Counted from the stretch's first letter, positions 1-7,318 are shown. The stretch is 33,917 nucleotides of DNA from Clostridia bacterium (GCA_017541205.1 JAFXZO010000036.1:1-33917); one strand, 5' to 3'. Notes: generated by a model from the letters alone, not told the origin. Made by a program: numbers and translations.

Positions 1-800
1 ATGGTTTTGAAGTAGTCCACGTCGATCATCAGCAGGTACAGCCGGCTCACGTGGTCGTAGAGCTTATAGTTGATGAAGCTGGTCAGATTCTGGCGGTTAT
101 TCACCTGGGTCAGCTTATCCATGGAAATCTGCTGGCGGTTCGTCCCCACGTAGAGGCACAGAAGCTCCAGCATCATCGCGACGCACACCACCGGCAGGCT
201 TTCCGTCAGGGCGGAGAACATCCACGCGATCAGCAGCGACAGCGGGAAGGACGCGACGATCAGCTTATGGGCGCGCCGGCTCGGGTCAAACTCCCTTTGC
301 GAGGAAAGCGTCAGCCGCACCGCGACCACAAAGGAAGCCCCGATCAGGAACAGCATGAAAAAGCTGTAGTAGGAAAACCGGGTGTATTTTCCATCCTCCG
401 TTACGGTGAACAGGAGCTGGTTCCAGTGGTTGGCGACGATGATGCCCAGCGGGATAATGCCGAGGAGCAGATACAGATAGCCTGACCGTTTCCTGTTTTC
501 CAGGTTCAGCAGCGTTTCGCCGTATCCGCACCAGCTGAACACGCCCAGCACCAGGCCGATATAGTATACGTCCTTAAGCAGCCTCGTGAAAGGAAGCTTC
601 CGGGGCAGCGGGATCATCCCGCTGTTGAGCAGGGTGAAGATAAAATTGCCCCCAAAGCAGATCAGGAACGAAACGAACACCCTGGAAAGCCACTGCTCCA
701 TCGTGGAGCGGGAAACGTTGTTTCGATTCCACAGCAATAAAAGCACCACAATGATGATGCAGATCAGATAGACTTCTGCGTACAAGGCGGAAGCGAGCAA
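1..800 (-). CDS. Membrane-anchored diguanylate cyclase (GGDEF), 3' end beyond the window
   Basis: Minus-strand reading frame open to the left edge; about 266 residues are visible. It should make c-di-GMP from two GTP at the inner face of the membrane. The first ~200 residues hold about six hydrophobic segments (for example VYLICIIIVVLLLLW and LYLLLGIIPLGIIVA). The start of a GGDEF domain follows: DKLTQVNNRQNL, then LLMIDVDYFKT, matching the conserved DxLTxLxNR and FxxIDxDxFKxxND elements. The GG[DE]EF signature itself lies outside, so activity cannot be judged. No ATG fits. The chosen TTG at 800 lies 8 nt behind an AAGGAG ribosome site (809-814), and an in-frame TGA lies upstream near 850. 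The overall plan (multi-TM sensor plus GGDEF) is common in Clostridia; its ligand is unknown. Confidence 0.85.
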   Translation of the reverse strand, partial: MLASALYAEVYLICIIIVVLLLLWNRNNVSRSTMEQWLSRVFVSFLICFGGNFIFTLLNSGMIPLPRKLPFTRLLKDVYYIGLVLGVFSWCGYGETLLNLENRKRSGYLYLLLGIIPLGIIVANHWNQLLFTVTEDGKYTRFSYYSFFMLFLIGASFVVAVRLTLSSQREFDPSRRAHKLIVASFPLSLLIAWMFSALTESLPVVCVAMMLELLCLYVGTNRQQISMDKLTQVNNRQNLTSFINYKLYDHVSRLYLLMIDVDYFKT

Positions 801-1163
801 AAAACCATCTCCTTCCAGGCAGACGGGGCGGCTGCCGTCAGGCCCTGCGTTTCAGGCCGACAGAAAAAAATATGCCGCGTGCGAAAGAATATGCCGCGTT
901 TCCAGGCAGGCGTAAAACGCCCTCGAAAACGCAGACATAAGCCCATCCTTTCCGGCAGCCCCTCGATAGCAAGGAAGGATTGGGCGTTTTCAAGCATATT
1001 TGTACATATAATATTATCACATTATACGCAAAGAATTACCAGAGTGTTTTGCTTACAATCGTATTGCAAAATTGCTACAATTTTGTAATATTTCCCGAAC
1101 GCCGCTTTTTTTCAACGCCTGAACGCCCCTGCGCGAAAGCGCGCTATTTTGTGGCGCGGGACA
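801..1163. other. Divergent intergenic region without a gene
   Basis: This AT-richer stretch separates the divergent cyclase and XpaC-like genes. A 12-bp direct repeat AATATGCCGCGT occurs at 869-880 and 888-899. A TATAAT hexamer at 1007-1012 has no good -35 partner. A near-perfect palindrome lies at 1063-1089 (separate entry). No convincing coding frame was found. Confidence 0.6.
1063..1091 (+). promoter_or_regulatory. Palindrome overlapping a possible promoter (operator-like)
   Basis: ATTGCAAAATTG (1063-1074) and CAATTTTGTAAT (1078-1089) form an inverted repeat with 11 of 12 positions matching around a CTA centre. The same bases can be read as a promoter: TTGCAA (1064-1069), 16-nt spacer, TAATAT (1086-1091). 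There is no U-tract behind it, so an operator is more likely than a terminator. The binding protein is unknown. Confidence 0.4.
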
Positions 1164-1192
1164 TTGAAAACCGGCGGGGAATGTGCTATACT
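1164..1192 (+). promoter_or_regulatory. Sigma-A promoter P1 of the xpaC-telA cluster
   Basis: TTGAAA (1164-1169), exact 17-nt spacer, TATACT (1187-1192). It would give a ~125-nt 5' leader before the ATG at 1323. Confidence 0.7.
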
Positions 1193-1258
1193 TGCTCTAT
1201 GCAAAAGCGCCGTTTTGACGCTTTCGGCGGGAAAAATGTATGATTGGGCGGAAAAGGA

Positions 1259-1286
1259 TTGCGTTTCAGGCCGAACCTGCTATACT
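1259..1286 (+). promoter_or_regulatory. Possible second promoter P2 of the xpaC-telA cluster
   Basis: TTGCGT (1259-1264), 16-nt spacer, TATACT (1281-1286). It is weaker than P1 but much closer to the gene. The 15 bases around its -35 (1260-1274) also occur at 846-860. Confidence 0.45.
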
Positions 1287-1322
1287 TTTTCCCGTATTAG
1301 ACCATGGAAAGGGGAGATAAAA

Positions 1323-2003
1323 ATGCAGCAGAAAAAAAAGAACAACGCCAAAGCCTATGTGATTTCTTTTTTGGCCATGGGTGTGGTGATCGTGATTTAT
1401 TCGCTCATTTTCAATCTGTATCGGTGGCAGCACTATCTGATCGCGGGCGGCATCGCCCTGCTGGTGGGGCGGGTCATCTTCATCATGGCCCAGGGCCTGG
1501 ATACCTCGCATGAAGCGCCTGTGCAGCAGTCCATTCCCAAGACGGGCGACAGCGCGGTGGACAGCCTGGTGGAAAAGGGCCAGGAGCTGCTTTCCCAGAT
1601 CCGTCAGGAAAACGATCAGATCCCGGATGCCGAATTGACCGGCCAGATCAACGAAATGGAAAACGTGGCCAACCGCATCTTCCACACCGTGGCCGAGCAG
1701 CCCCAGAAAGCGCCGCAGATCCGCCGCTTCATGGATTATTATCTGCCCACCACGCTGAAAATGCTCTCCGGCTACCGCAAAATGGACGAGCGCCAGGTGA
1801 AGGGCGAAAACGCGCAGGCGACCCGCGCCCAGGTGCGCTCCGCCATGGATACGGTGCTCAAAGCCTTCAATAAGCAGCTGGACGCCCTCTATCAGGACGA
1901 TATGCTCGATCTGACCACCGATATCGACGTCATGGAAACCATGCTGCGTCAGGACGGCCTGATCGGAAGCGATATGAAGGAACAGAAAAAAGCACAGCAA
2001 TAA
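1323..2003 (+). CDS. XpaC-like membrane protein (5-bromo-4-chloroindolyl phosphate hydrolysis family)
   Basis: 226-residue protein resembling the XpaC family, which typically precedes telA in Firmicutes. The family name comes from hydrolysis of a chromogenic phosphate; its true role is unclear. A lysine-rich N-terminus is followed by two adjacent membrane segments (about residues 12-32 and 37-54), then a long helical cytoplasmic part with GDSAVDSLVEKGQELLSQIR and a charged, Gln-rich tail. The reading frame extends upstream to 1149, but the ATG at 1323 is chosen because GGGGAG (1311-1316) lies 6 nt before it and both predicted promoters lie inside the longer frame. It is first in the cluster with TelA, LemA-like, TPM and phosphodiesterase genes. 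An envelope stress or anion tolerance role is inferred from this context only. Confidence 0.8.
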   Translation: MQQKKKNNAKAYVISFLAMGVVIVIYSLIFNLYRWQHYLIAGGIALLVGRVIFIMAQGLDTSHEAPVQQSIPKTGDSAVDSLVEKGQELLSQIRQENDQIPDAELTGQINEMENVANRIFHTVAEQPQKAPQIRRFMDYYLPTTLKMLSGYRKMDERQVKGENAQATRAQVRSAMDTVLKAFNKQLDALYQDDMLDLTTDIDVMETMLRQDGLIGSDMKEQKKAQQ

Positions 2004-2051
2004 CGAATTGAAATTTTTTGAAACGACCAAACCGTGAAAGGAGATACCACA

Positions 2052-3251
2052 ATGAGCGAGCAAAAAGCCGCCGGAGCCGCGCAGCAGGAACAAGCAACCC
2101 ATTCCGCGCCGATTTTGACCCTCCATCCCGAGCAGGAAGCCATGCAGGCCGTGGAACAGGCGGTGGACATGCTGGAGGATTTGAAGGCCCCCGAAGCGCC
2201 CGACGCCAAGGAAGCGGTGGAAGCGCTGGATTCCTCCCTGACGGACGAGGAAAAGATCCAGGTGGCCGCCTTCTCCAAGACCATCGATTTGACCAATCCG
2301 GACCACGTGATGCTCTACGGCGCGGACGCGCAGAAGAAGATTTCCGGCTTCGCCGATACCGTGCTTGCCAACGTGAAAACCGGCGATACCGGCGAAGTGG
2401 GCGATATTTTGACCCACCTGATCACCGAGCTCAAGGGCTTCAACGCCGCGGGCGAAAAGCCCAAGGGCATCAAGGGCCTCTTCTTCAACGCCAAGAGCCA
2501 GATCGCGTCCATCCAGGCCAAGTATGAGGACGTGGCCAAAAACGTGGAGGGCATCGCGGGCAGCCTGGAGGAACACCAGGTGCAATTGCTCAAGGACGTC
2601 GCCATGTTCAATAAGCTCTACGACATGAACCTGAGCTATTTCCATGAGCTGACCATGTACATCGTGGCCGGCGAGCAGCGCCTGCAGGAGGTCCGGGATA
2701 CCGACCTCAAAAAGCTCCAGGACATCGCGGCGGCGAGCGGCGACGCAATGGACGCCCAGCGCGCCAACGACCTGGACGCGCAGTGCGACCGCTTTGAAAA
2801 GAAGCTGCACGACCTGAAGCTCACGCGCCAGATCTCCATGCAGATGGCGCCGCAGATCCGCCTGCTGCAAAACAACAATTCCCTGCTGGTGGAGCGCATC
2901 CAGTCCACGCTGGTGAACACCCTGCCGCTTTGGAAAAACCAGATGGTGCTCGCCCTGGGCCTGCACCACAGCCAGCAGGCCATGCAGGCGCAGCGGGCCG
3001 TGACCAACATGACCAACGAGCTGCTCAAAAAGAACGCGGAAACCCTGAAAATGGGCACCATCGAGACCGCCAAGGAATCCGAGCGCGGCATCATCGATAT
3101 CGAAACGCTGGTGGCCACCAACCAGTCCCTGATCGACACGATCGACGAGGTGACCCGCATCCAGGCGGAAGGCCGCCAGAAGCGCCTGGAGGCCGAAAAG
3201 ACCTTGGCCAACATGGAAAAGAACCTGAAAGAAAAACTGCTGACGATGTGA
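2052..3251 (+). CDS. telA: TelA family protein (toxic anion resistance)
   Basis: 399 residues, close to the usual TelA/YceH length. Family members are linked to tellurite and other anion tolerance and to cell-envelope stress; the biochemical activity is not established. After a low-complexity Ala/Gln/Glu N-terminus (residues 1-60), the protein is a nearly continuous helical bundle. Recognisable family blocks include the run from GIKGLFFNAKSQI through the EEHQVQLLKDVAMFNKLYD region, MAPQIRLLQNNNSLLVERIQ, and the TMGTIE-like block read here as LKMGTIETAKESERG. There is no signal peptide or membrane helix. The start is the ATG at 2052 with AAAGGAG (2037-2043) 8 nt upstream; an in-frame GTG at 2034 lacks a site. 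A 48-nt gap from the XpaC-like gene supports co-transcription. Confidence 0.9.
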   Translation: MSEQKAAGAAQQEQATHSAPILTLHPEQEAMQAVEQAVDMLEDLKAPEAPDAKEAVEALDSSLTDEEKIQVAAFSKTIDLTNPDHVMLYGADAQKKISGFADTVLANVKTGDTGEVGDILTHLITELKGFNAAGEKPKGIKGLFFNAKSQIASIQAKYEDVAKNVEGIAGSLEEHQVQLLKDVAMFNKLYDMNLSYFHELTMYIVAGEQRLQEVRDTDLKKLQDIAAASGDAMDAQRANDLDAQCDRFEKKLHDLKLTRQISMQMAPQIRLLQNNNSLLVERIQSTLVNTLPLWKNQMVLALGLHHSQQAMQAQRAVTNMTNELLKKNAETLKMGTIETAKESERGIIDIETLVATNQSLIDTIDEVTRIQAEGRQKRLEAEKTLANMEKNLKEKLLTM

Positions 3252-3262
3252 AATACCGCCGT

Positions 3263-3280
3263 GCCGCCTGCTGAGGCGGC
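3263..3280 (+). other. Intra-operon hairpin between telA and the lemA-like gene
   Basis: GCCGCC-TGCTGA-GGCGGC forms a 6-bp GC stem in the 62-nt gap. It has no following T-run, so mRNA stabilisation or processing is more likely than termination. Confidence 0.4.
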
Positions 3281-3313
3281 GGCAAACGGGGAGAAAACCC
3301 GAGGAGGACAAGC

Positions 3314-3853
3314 ATGAAACTGCGTACGGGGATGGCGTTTGCGCTGATGCTCCTTTTGATCGCGGGCAGCGTGGTCTTTGGCGCATACAAAGGATGGAGC
3401 AAAGAAAAAGCGCCGGTGGAGGAAACCTTGGCCGGCCTGGAAAGCATGCTGCAAACCCGGGTCGAATCGGCTTATAACGTGCTGGCCGTCGCCAAGCGCC
3501 ACGTGCCGCAGACCGATGAAGCGTATAAAAAGGTAGACGAAGACAGGGCGCGCCTGGAAAAAGCGTCCTCCACGCTCGAGGAGAAGGCCGCCGCCAACGA
3601 GGATTTGGCAAGGGACGCGGCGGCGCTGCTGGAGATCCTGAAAAACACGGACAGCGTGCAGGCGGACGCCCGCGATAAAATGTATGTGGAAAGCTACCTG
3701 CCCCAGATGCTGGCCCAGAGCGAGGAAAAAACCGTCGGCGCCGCCTATAACCAGGCCGCGGCGGAATTCAACGAACGGATCAACAATTCCTTCAGCGGCT
3801 GGATCGCCAGGCTGCTGGGCGTCAAGCCCGCGCAGGAATTTATCGTGAAATAA
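3314..3853 (+). CDS. LemA-like membrane-anchored protein
   Basis: 179 residues with one N-terminal hydrophobic segment (about 6-24) that anchors the protein or acts as an uncleaved signal. A helical LemA-type body follows. The C-terminal block is the most telling: YNQAAAEFNERINNSF then IARLLGVKPAQEF matches the LemA pattern in which a YN..V..FN..I..F helix is followed by a short segment ending in the G-KP---F motif. LemA proteins are membrane proteins of unknown function, often encoded next to TPM-domain proteins, as here. GAGGAGGA (3301-3308) precedes the ATG. It is third in the cluster and ends 18 nt before the TPM gene. The N-terminal half is more divergent than in typical LemA. Confidence 0.75.
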   Translation: MKLRTGMAFALMLLLIAGSVVFGAYKGWSKEKAPVEETLAGLESMLQTRVESAYNVLAVAKRHVPQTDEAYKKVDEDRARLEKASSTLEEKAAANEDLARDAAALLEILKNTDSVQADARDKMYVESYLPQMLAQSEEKTVGAAYNQAAAEFNERINNSFSGWIARLLGVKPAQEFIVK

Positions 3854-3871
3854 GAAAGGAGGAGGATTTCC

Positions 3872-4651
3872 ATGATGGATCGCCGTGTATGGGCGATGGC
3901 CCTCGCATTGCTTTTGTGCCTGGGCTTGCTGGTTTCCGCGCAGGCGGAAGAGGAGTATCCTCCCCGGCCCCAGGGCGTGACGGCCGATCTGGCCGCCGTG
4001 CTGGGGGATGATCTGACAAAAGATCTGGAGAAGCTTTCCTCCCGTCTGGAGAAGGCCGTGGGGGGCCATGTATACGTGCTCACCCGGCATTTTCTGGGCG
4101 GCGTGGAGGCCCAGCGCTATGCCGACAAGGTGTTTGAGGTGTGGGCGCTGAATGAAAACGACGCGCTGCTGCTGCTGGTGATCGGCGAGGACAGCTATGC
4201 GCTGGCCCTGGGCTCCGCCGCGAAAGGGGCCCTGTCCGCCGAAACGAGGACGGCGCTGCTCGCCGGCCACTTCCGCACCCCGTTCCTTGCGCGGCAGTAT
4301 GACACCGCCGTGGCCGAGCTCGCGCAGAACCTGGCCCAGTCTCTGGCCAAGGCCAAGAACGCGTCTTTGGACTGCTCCGGCCTCTTTGGCCAGAGCGAAA
4401 CGTCCTCTTCCGCGGCCCAGGCCCAGTCCACGCCCCAGCCCATTTCCCTGAACGATTTCTGGAACAGCATGTTCGCCCGGGACGATTATGGCGCCACCGA
4501 GAGCGATAACGACCAGATCCTCAAGGATTGGCAGGACGCCAGGCGCAACGAAGAAACGCGCGTCAACTGGCGCGCCGTCATCATCTGGGCCATCGTCATC
4601 TATTTCCTGTTCTTCCGCAAGAAAACGCGGAAGGCCCCCAGGAGGAGGTAA
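3872..4651 (+). CDS. TPM-domain membrane protein (YgcG/TPM_phosphatase-like)
   Basis: 259 residues. A signal peptide is visible (hydrophobic run about 6-22, with AQA then charged residues as a plausible cleavage region near 26). A TPM domain (about 30-160) includes HVYVLTRHFLGG, RYADKVFEVWAL and NDALLLLVIGEDSYALALG. A Ser/Ala/Gln-rich linker follows, then a C-terminal membrane helix (about 231-248) and a basic RKKTRKAPRRR tail, so the domain should face outside. TPM domains occur in membrane-associated proteins, some with phosphatase activity and some linked to photosystem repair in plants. The role here is unknown. AAAGGAGGAGG precedes the start. Pairing with LemA is a recurrent association in bacteria. 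Confidence 0.75.
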   Translation: MMDRRVWAMALALLLCLGLLVSAQAEEEYPPRPQGVTADLAAVLGDDLTKDLEKLSSRLEKAVGGHVYVLTRHFLGGVEAQRYADKVFEVWALNENDALLLLVIGEDSYALALGSAAKGALSAETRTALLAGHFRTPFLARQYDTAVAELAQNLAQSLAKAKNASLDCSGLFGQSETSSSAAQAQSTPQPISLNDFWNSMFARDDYGATESDNDQILKDWQDARRNEETRVNWRAVIIWAIVIYFLFFRKKTRKAPRRR

Positions 4652-4657
4652 AACAGC

Positions 4658-5848
4658 ATGCGCCTTTGCGTGATCTCTTTGGACGCTGTGGCGCAGCCCG
4701 ACGCGGGCAGGCTCTTTGGCCTGCCCGCGCTTTGCGCACTGCGGGAAAACGGCGCGTACTGCGATCAGGTGCAGACCGTGTACCCCACGCTGACCTATCC
4801 CATCCACGTGTCGCTGTTGACCGGCTGCTATCCCGCCGCCCACGGCATCGGGCATAACCAGCCCTTCCAGCCGGATACGAAAAAGGAAATGCGCGCGTGG
4901 TACTGGGAAATCGGGCAGATCAAACGAAAAACGTTGCACCAGGCAGCGTATGAAAAGGGGCGGGACGTCGCCTCGATCCTCTGGCCCTGCACGGGCATGA
5001 ACCCGTACGCGCGCAGGAATCTCCCCGAGGTGATGCCCCTCCCGGGCGAAAACGTGACGAAAAAAATGCTCCGCTACGGCTCGGCCGCGTGGATCGCGCA
5101 CATGGAGATCCTGTACGGGAAACAGCGCAAAAGCATCCGCCAGCCCGATCTGGACGATTACGCGGCGCTCCTGTGCGAAAGGCAGTATTTGTGCCGCCGC
5201 CCGCCGGATCTGCTCACCGTGCATCTGGTGGACTGCGACGCCATGCGGCATTGGCACGGCGTAAACAGCGCCGAAGCGCACGCGGCCATGGAACGGCTGG
5301 ACCGGCGCGTGGGAAAGATCGCCGAGGCGATTCGGAAGGCCGGGCTCTTGGACGAAACCCTGATCTGCGTGGTCAGCGACCATGGGCAGCAGGACGCGCC
5401 AAGGGGCATCCTGCTGGATCAAACGCTGCAAAAAGCCTGCGGCGCGCGCGCGCAGGCCCTGGGCATGGGCGCGTTCATTTTCGGGGAGGACTTATCCGCC
5501 GCCAAAAACGTGCTGGAGCAAAACAAAGAAGCGCTTGGCATCGCCCGGATCTTCGACGAAACGGCGCTGCGCCAAATGAACGCCCCGGCGGACGTGCATC
5601 TGGCCGTGGACGCGTGCCCCGGCTGCTGCTATATCGATGCGCCGGAAAAAACCCTCGGCGAGCACGGCTTCGCGCTGGACTGCCCCGAGGCGCGCACGTT
5701 TTTCTGCTTAAGCGGCCCGGGTATCCCCAAGGGCATTTCCCTGCCGCCGATGAACCTGGTGGATATCGCCCCCACCCTGGCCGATCTCATGGGCTGGGAG
5801 CTGCCGGACGCCCAGGGGAGATCCGTCAAAAACGCCCTGCGCGGCTGA
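4658..5848 (+). CDS. Alkaline phosphatase superfamily phosphodiesterase (type I PDE/NPP-like)
   Basis: 396-residue cytoplasmic-looking enzyme without a signal peptide. The alkaline phosphatase/nucleotide pyrophosphatase fold is indicated by metal ligand D9 in VISLDAV, the nucleophile segment YPTLTYPIH (residues 42-50) followed by SLLTGCYPAAHGIGHN, the metal motif VVSDHGQ, and GEHG near residue 335. The end PPMNLVDIAPTLADLMG is typical of the family. It should hydrolyse phosphodiester or phosphomonoester bonds; the substrate cannot be read from sequence. It starts 6 nt after the TPM gene with GGAGGAGG inside that gene's end, so it belongs to the same transcript. It converges with ybaK, and a small GCGCTTTAGCGC dyad at 5853-5864 sits at the junction. 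Confidence 0.82.
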   Translation: MRLCVISLDAVAQPDAGRLFGLPALCALRENGAYCDQVQTVYPTLTYPIHVSLLTGCYPAAHGIGHNQPFQPDTKKEMRAWYWEIGQIKRKTLHQAAYEKGRDVASILWPCTGMNPYARRNLPEVMPLPGENVTKKMLRYGSAAWIAHMEILYGKQRKSIRQPDLDDYAALLCERQYLCRRPPDLLTVHLVDCDAMRHWHGVNSAEAHAAMERLDRRVGKIAEAIRKAGLLDETLICVVSDHGQQDAPRGILLDQTLQKACGARAQALGMGAFIFGEDLSAAKNVLEQNKEALGIARIFDETALRQMNAPADVHLAVDACPGCCYIDAPEKTLGEHGFALDCPEARTFFCLSGPGIPKGISLPPMNLVDIAPTLADLMGWELPDAQGRSVKNALRG

Positions 5849-5857
5849 CGCGGCGCT

Positions 5858-6346
5858 TTAGCGCTGCGCCTCCACGATCAGATCGGCGCTTTCCACGGGC
5901 ACGGCTTTGCGAAGCCCGTCCAGCCCGCATTCCACCTGGAAGCCGATCTTGCCGGCGCTGAACAGGATGGTATCAAAGCTTTCCGCGGTTTTGTGGATGA
6001 GGGTGCGGAACTGCTTTTTCATCCCGATGGGCGAGCAGCCGCCGTGCACATACCCGGTCAGGGGCAATAGCTCCTTGTTCTTGATCATTTCAACGGCCTT
6101 TTCGCCCACCGCGGCGGCGGCCTTTTTGAGGTCCAGTTCCTCCGCCACCGGGATCATGAACACGTAATGCGTCCTGCTTTTGCCGACGGTCACGAGGGTC
6201 TTGAAGGTCTGCGCCGGGTCTTCGTCCAGAGCCCTGGCGACGTCCACGCCGCTTAAGGCCCCGCTGGCGCTGTAATCATGCTCCCGATACGGGATCTTGA
6301 GGCGCTCCAGCGTGCGCATCACGTTGGTCTTTTCGGCCTTGCTCAT
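5858..6346 (-). CDS. ybaK: Cys-tRNA(Pro)/Cys-tRNA deacylase YbaK
   Basis: 162 residues, normal length for YbaK/EbsC. The enzyme hydrolyses mischarged Cys-tRNA(Pro) made by ProRS, an editing step acting in trans. Family blocks are the N-terminal SKAEKTNVMRTLERLKIPY, then TFKTLVTVGK with the conserved lysine, YVFMIPVAEELDLKKAA, and GYVHGGCSPIGMKKQF, which carries the conserved G-x-SPIG signature; the end reads GFQVECGLDGLRKAV. Its ATG overlaps the rpiB stop as ATGA (6343-6346) and a GAGGAAGGA site lies just upstream, so it is translationally coupled to rpiB and shares its promoter. Confidence 0.92.
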   Translation of the reverse strand: MSKAEKTNVMRTLERLKIPYREHDYSASGALSGVDVARALDEDPAQTFKTLVTVGKSRTHYVFMIPVAEELDLKKAAAAVGEKAVEMIKNKELLPLTGYVHGGCSPIGMKKQFRTLIHKTAESFDTILFSAGKIGFQVECGLDGLRKAVPVESADLIVEAQR

Positions 6347-6795
6347 TCGACCGGCTTTCCTTCCTCGATCAGCTTGAACATATCGATCCGCTTTTGATGG
6401 CGGCCGCCCTCGAATTCCGTTTTCACCCAGATTTCCACGATCAGCTTCGCCAATTCCGGCGCGATCACGCGGCCGCCCAGGGCCAGCATGTTGGCGTCGT
6501 TATGCGCGCGGCTCATTTTGGCGCTGTACGCGTCCGAGCAGCAGCAGCACCGGATGCCCCTGACCTTGTTCGCCGCGATGGAAATGCCCACGCCCGTTCC
6601 GCACAGGATGATCCCGCGCTCACACTGGCCGGAAACCACCGCGTTCGCCGCGCGCACCGCGAAAACGGGGTAATCCCGCGGGTCGCCCTCGTTGATGCCG
6701 AAATCCACGGTTTCAATGCCCATTTCCTTCAGCGTTTCCTTGATCGGTTCCTTGAGCGGCACGCCCGCCGGATCGCATGCGATTGCAAATTTCAT
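6343..6795 (-). CDS. rpiB: Ribose 5-phosphate isomerase B (RpiB/LacAB family)
   Basis: 150 residues. Interconverts ribose 5-phosphate and ribulose 5-phosphate in the pentose phosphate pathway. The catalytic cysteine lies in GIILCGTGVGISIAANK (C65). The acid/base histidine region is SRAHNDANMLALGGR, and the phosphate-binding arginines are in EGGRHQKR. One oddity: the N-terminal motif usually read as DHAG/DHVG appears as DPAG (residues 8-11), with Pro replacing a normally conserved His, so a relaxed or altered sugar-phosphate specificity is possible. The start ATG has a GGAGGATC site. First gene of a two-gene operon with ybaK, divergent from serS. Confidence 0.9.
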   Translation of the reverse strand: MKFAIACDPAGVPLKEPIKETLKEMGIETVDFGINEGDPRDYPVFAVRAANAVVSGQCERGIILCGTGVGISIAANKVRGIRCCCCSDAYSAKMSRAHNDANMLALGGRVIAPELAKLIVEIWVKTEFEGGRHQKRIDMFKLIEEGKPVE

Positions 6796-6827
6796 CTGTT
6801 GATCCTCCGCTGGTTTGATTCGCTTTC

Positions 6828-6856
6828 AGTATACCGCATTCCGGCCGGTTCAGCAA
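6828..6856 (-). promoter_or_regulatory. Promoter of rpiB-ybaK
   Basis: On the minus strand TTGCTG (6851-6856), 17-nt spacer, TATACT (6828-6833), about 30 nt upstream of the rpiB start codon. Confidence 0.65.
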
Positions 6857-6893
6857 GAAAAATCACGTTTTCCCGCCCCCTTTATTTTTTTCC

Positions 6894-6922
6894 TTGCATT
6901 TCGCGGCAAATGGTGCTATCAT
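6894..6922 (+). promoter_or_regulatory. Promoter of the serS T-box transcript
   Basis: TTGCAT (6894-6899), exact 17-nt spacer, TATCAT (6917-6922). The start of transcription would fall just before T-box stem I. Confidence 0.7.
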
Positions 6923-6931
6923 AATCTCCGT

Positions 6932-7149
6932 ACCGCGAAGAACGGGAAAGGCGGCGCCGGAACCGGACAGAGAACTGCCGGCTGGTGAAAGGCAGAGGGG
7001 ATGCGCCGCGGTCCACCCGGGAGCGGGCGATGAGGAATCGCCGGGGCGCGCCCCTTACAGCGCGTGCGAGCGGTGCGGCAATCGGCCGCGCAAGCTGGGT
7101 GGCAACGCGGAATTCTTCCGTCCCAGACGATGGGGCAGGAAGTTTTTTT
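6932..7149 (+). promoter_or_regulatory. T-box leader controlling serS (UCC specifier)
   Basis: A riboswitch that senses uncharged tRNA-Ser and lets transcription continue into serS. The diagnostic T-box sequence GGGTGGCAACGCGG is at 7097-7110; its UGGC would pair with the GCCA end of tRNA, agreeing with the G discriminator of bacterial tRNA-Ser. Stem I can be drawn as follows: CCGC 6933-6936 with GCGG 7023-7026 and a GAAGA/GGGA kink-turn; CGGG 6943-6946 with CCCG 7016-7019; an internal specifier loop containing UCC at 7012-7014; upper stem GCGGCGC 6951-6957 with GCGCCGC 7003-7009; and a distal hairpin CTGCC...GGCAG with loop GGCTGGTG. The terminator is CTTCC 7115-7119 with GGAAG 7138-7142 plus T7 at 7143-7149. 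The folding is manual. Confidence 0.9.
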
Positions 7150-7156
7150 ATTCAGG

Positions 7157-7221
7157 GATGAGCGCACGGCGCAGCCGTGGCGCGTGTCGGCGGGCCGCGT
7201 ACAGCGTGCACGCCGACCATC
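7157..7221 (+). repeat. Hairpin repeat family A, copy 1 (serS leader)
   Basis: 65-bp unit, repeated 75 bp further on. It contains a small hairpin CACGGC-GCA-GCCGTG and a larger one with stem GTCGGC(G)/(C)GCCGAC. Its loop, read on the minus strand, is GTGCACGCTGTACGCGGCCC. The loop sequence recurs, with one change, at 11066 and 11145. The unit starts 8 nt after the T-run of the T-box terminator. Confidence 0.85.
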
Positions 7222-7231
7222 GAATAGAAAA

Positions 7232-7297
7232 GATGAGCGCACGGGCGAAGCCGTGGCGCGTGTCGGCGGGCCGCGTACAGCGTGCACGCCGACCATC
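7232..7297 (+). repeat. Hairpin repeat family A, copy 2 (serS leader)
   Basis: 66 bp, nearly identical to copy 1. The differences are an inserted G and a C-to-A change in the small hairpin, which becomes CACGG-GCGAAG-CCGTG. The flanking GAATAGAAAA (7222-7231) and TAAAAGAAAG (7298-7307) are also similar, so the duplicated unit is 75 bp and includes the region that supplies the serS ribosome binding site. Confidence 0.85.
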
Positions 7298-7318
7298 TAA
7301 AAGAAAGGACGATAAGCC

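Noticed and set aside
846-1274. 15-nt repeat TGCGTTTCAGGCCGA at 846-860 and 1260-1274
   Set aside because: A single 15-nt match in a 34-kb window can arise by chance, and no wider similarity surrounds it.
1266-5431. Very long open frames on the minus strand opposite the xpaC-telA-phosphodiesterase cluster (up to ~930 codons)
   Set aside because: They are mirror frames of GC-rich genes: low-complexity His/Gln/Leu/Gly-rich translations, no family motifs, and the plus-strand genes have ribosome sites and recognisable domains.
7064-7300. Plus-strand open frame within the serS leader
   Set aside because: It runs through the T-box terminator and the repeats, and lacks a ribosome site and any conserved features.
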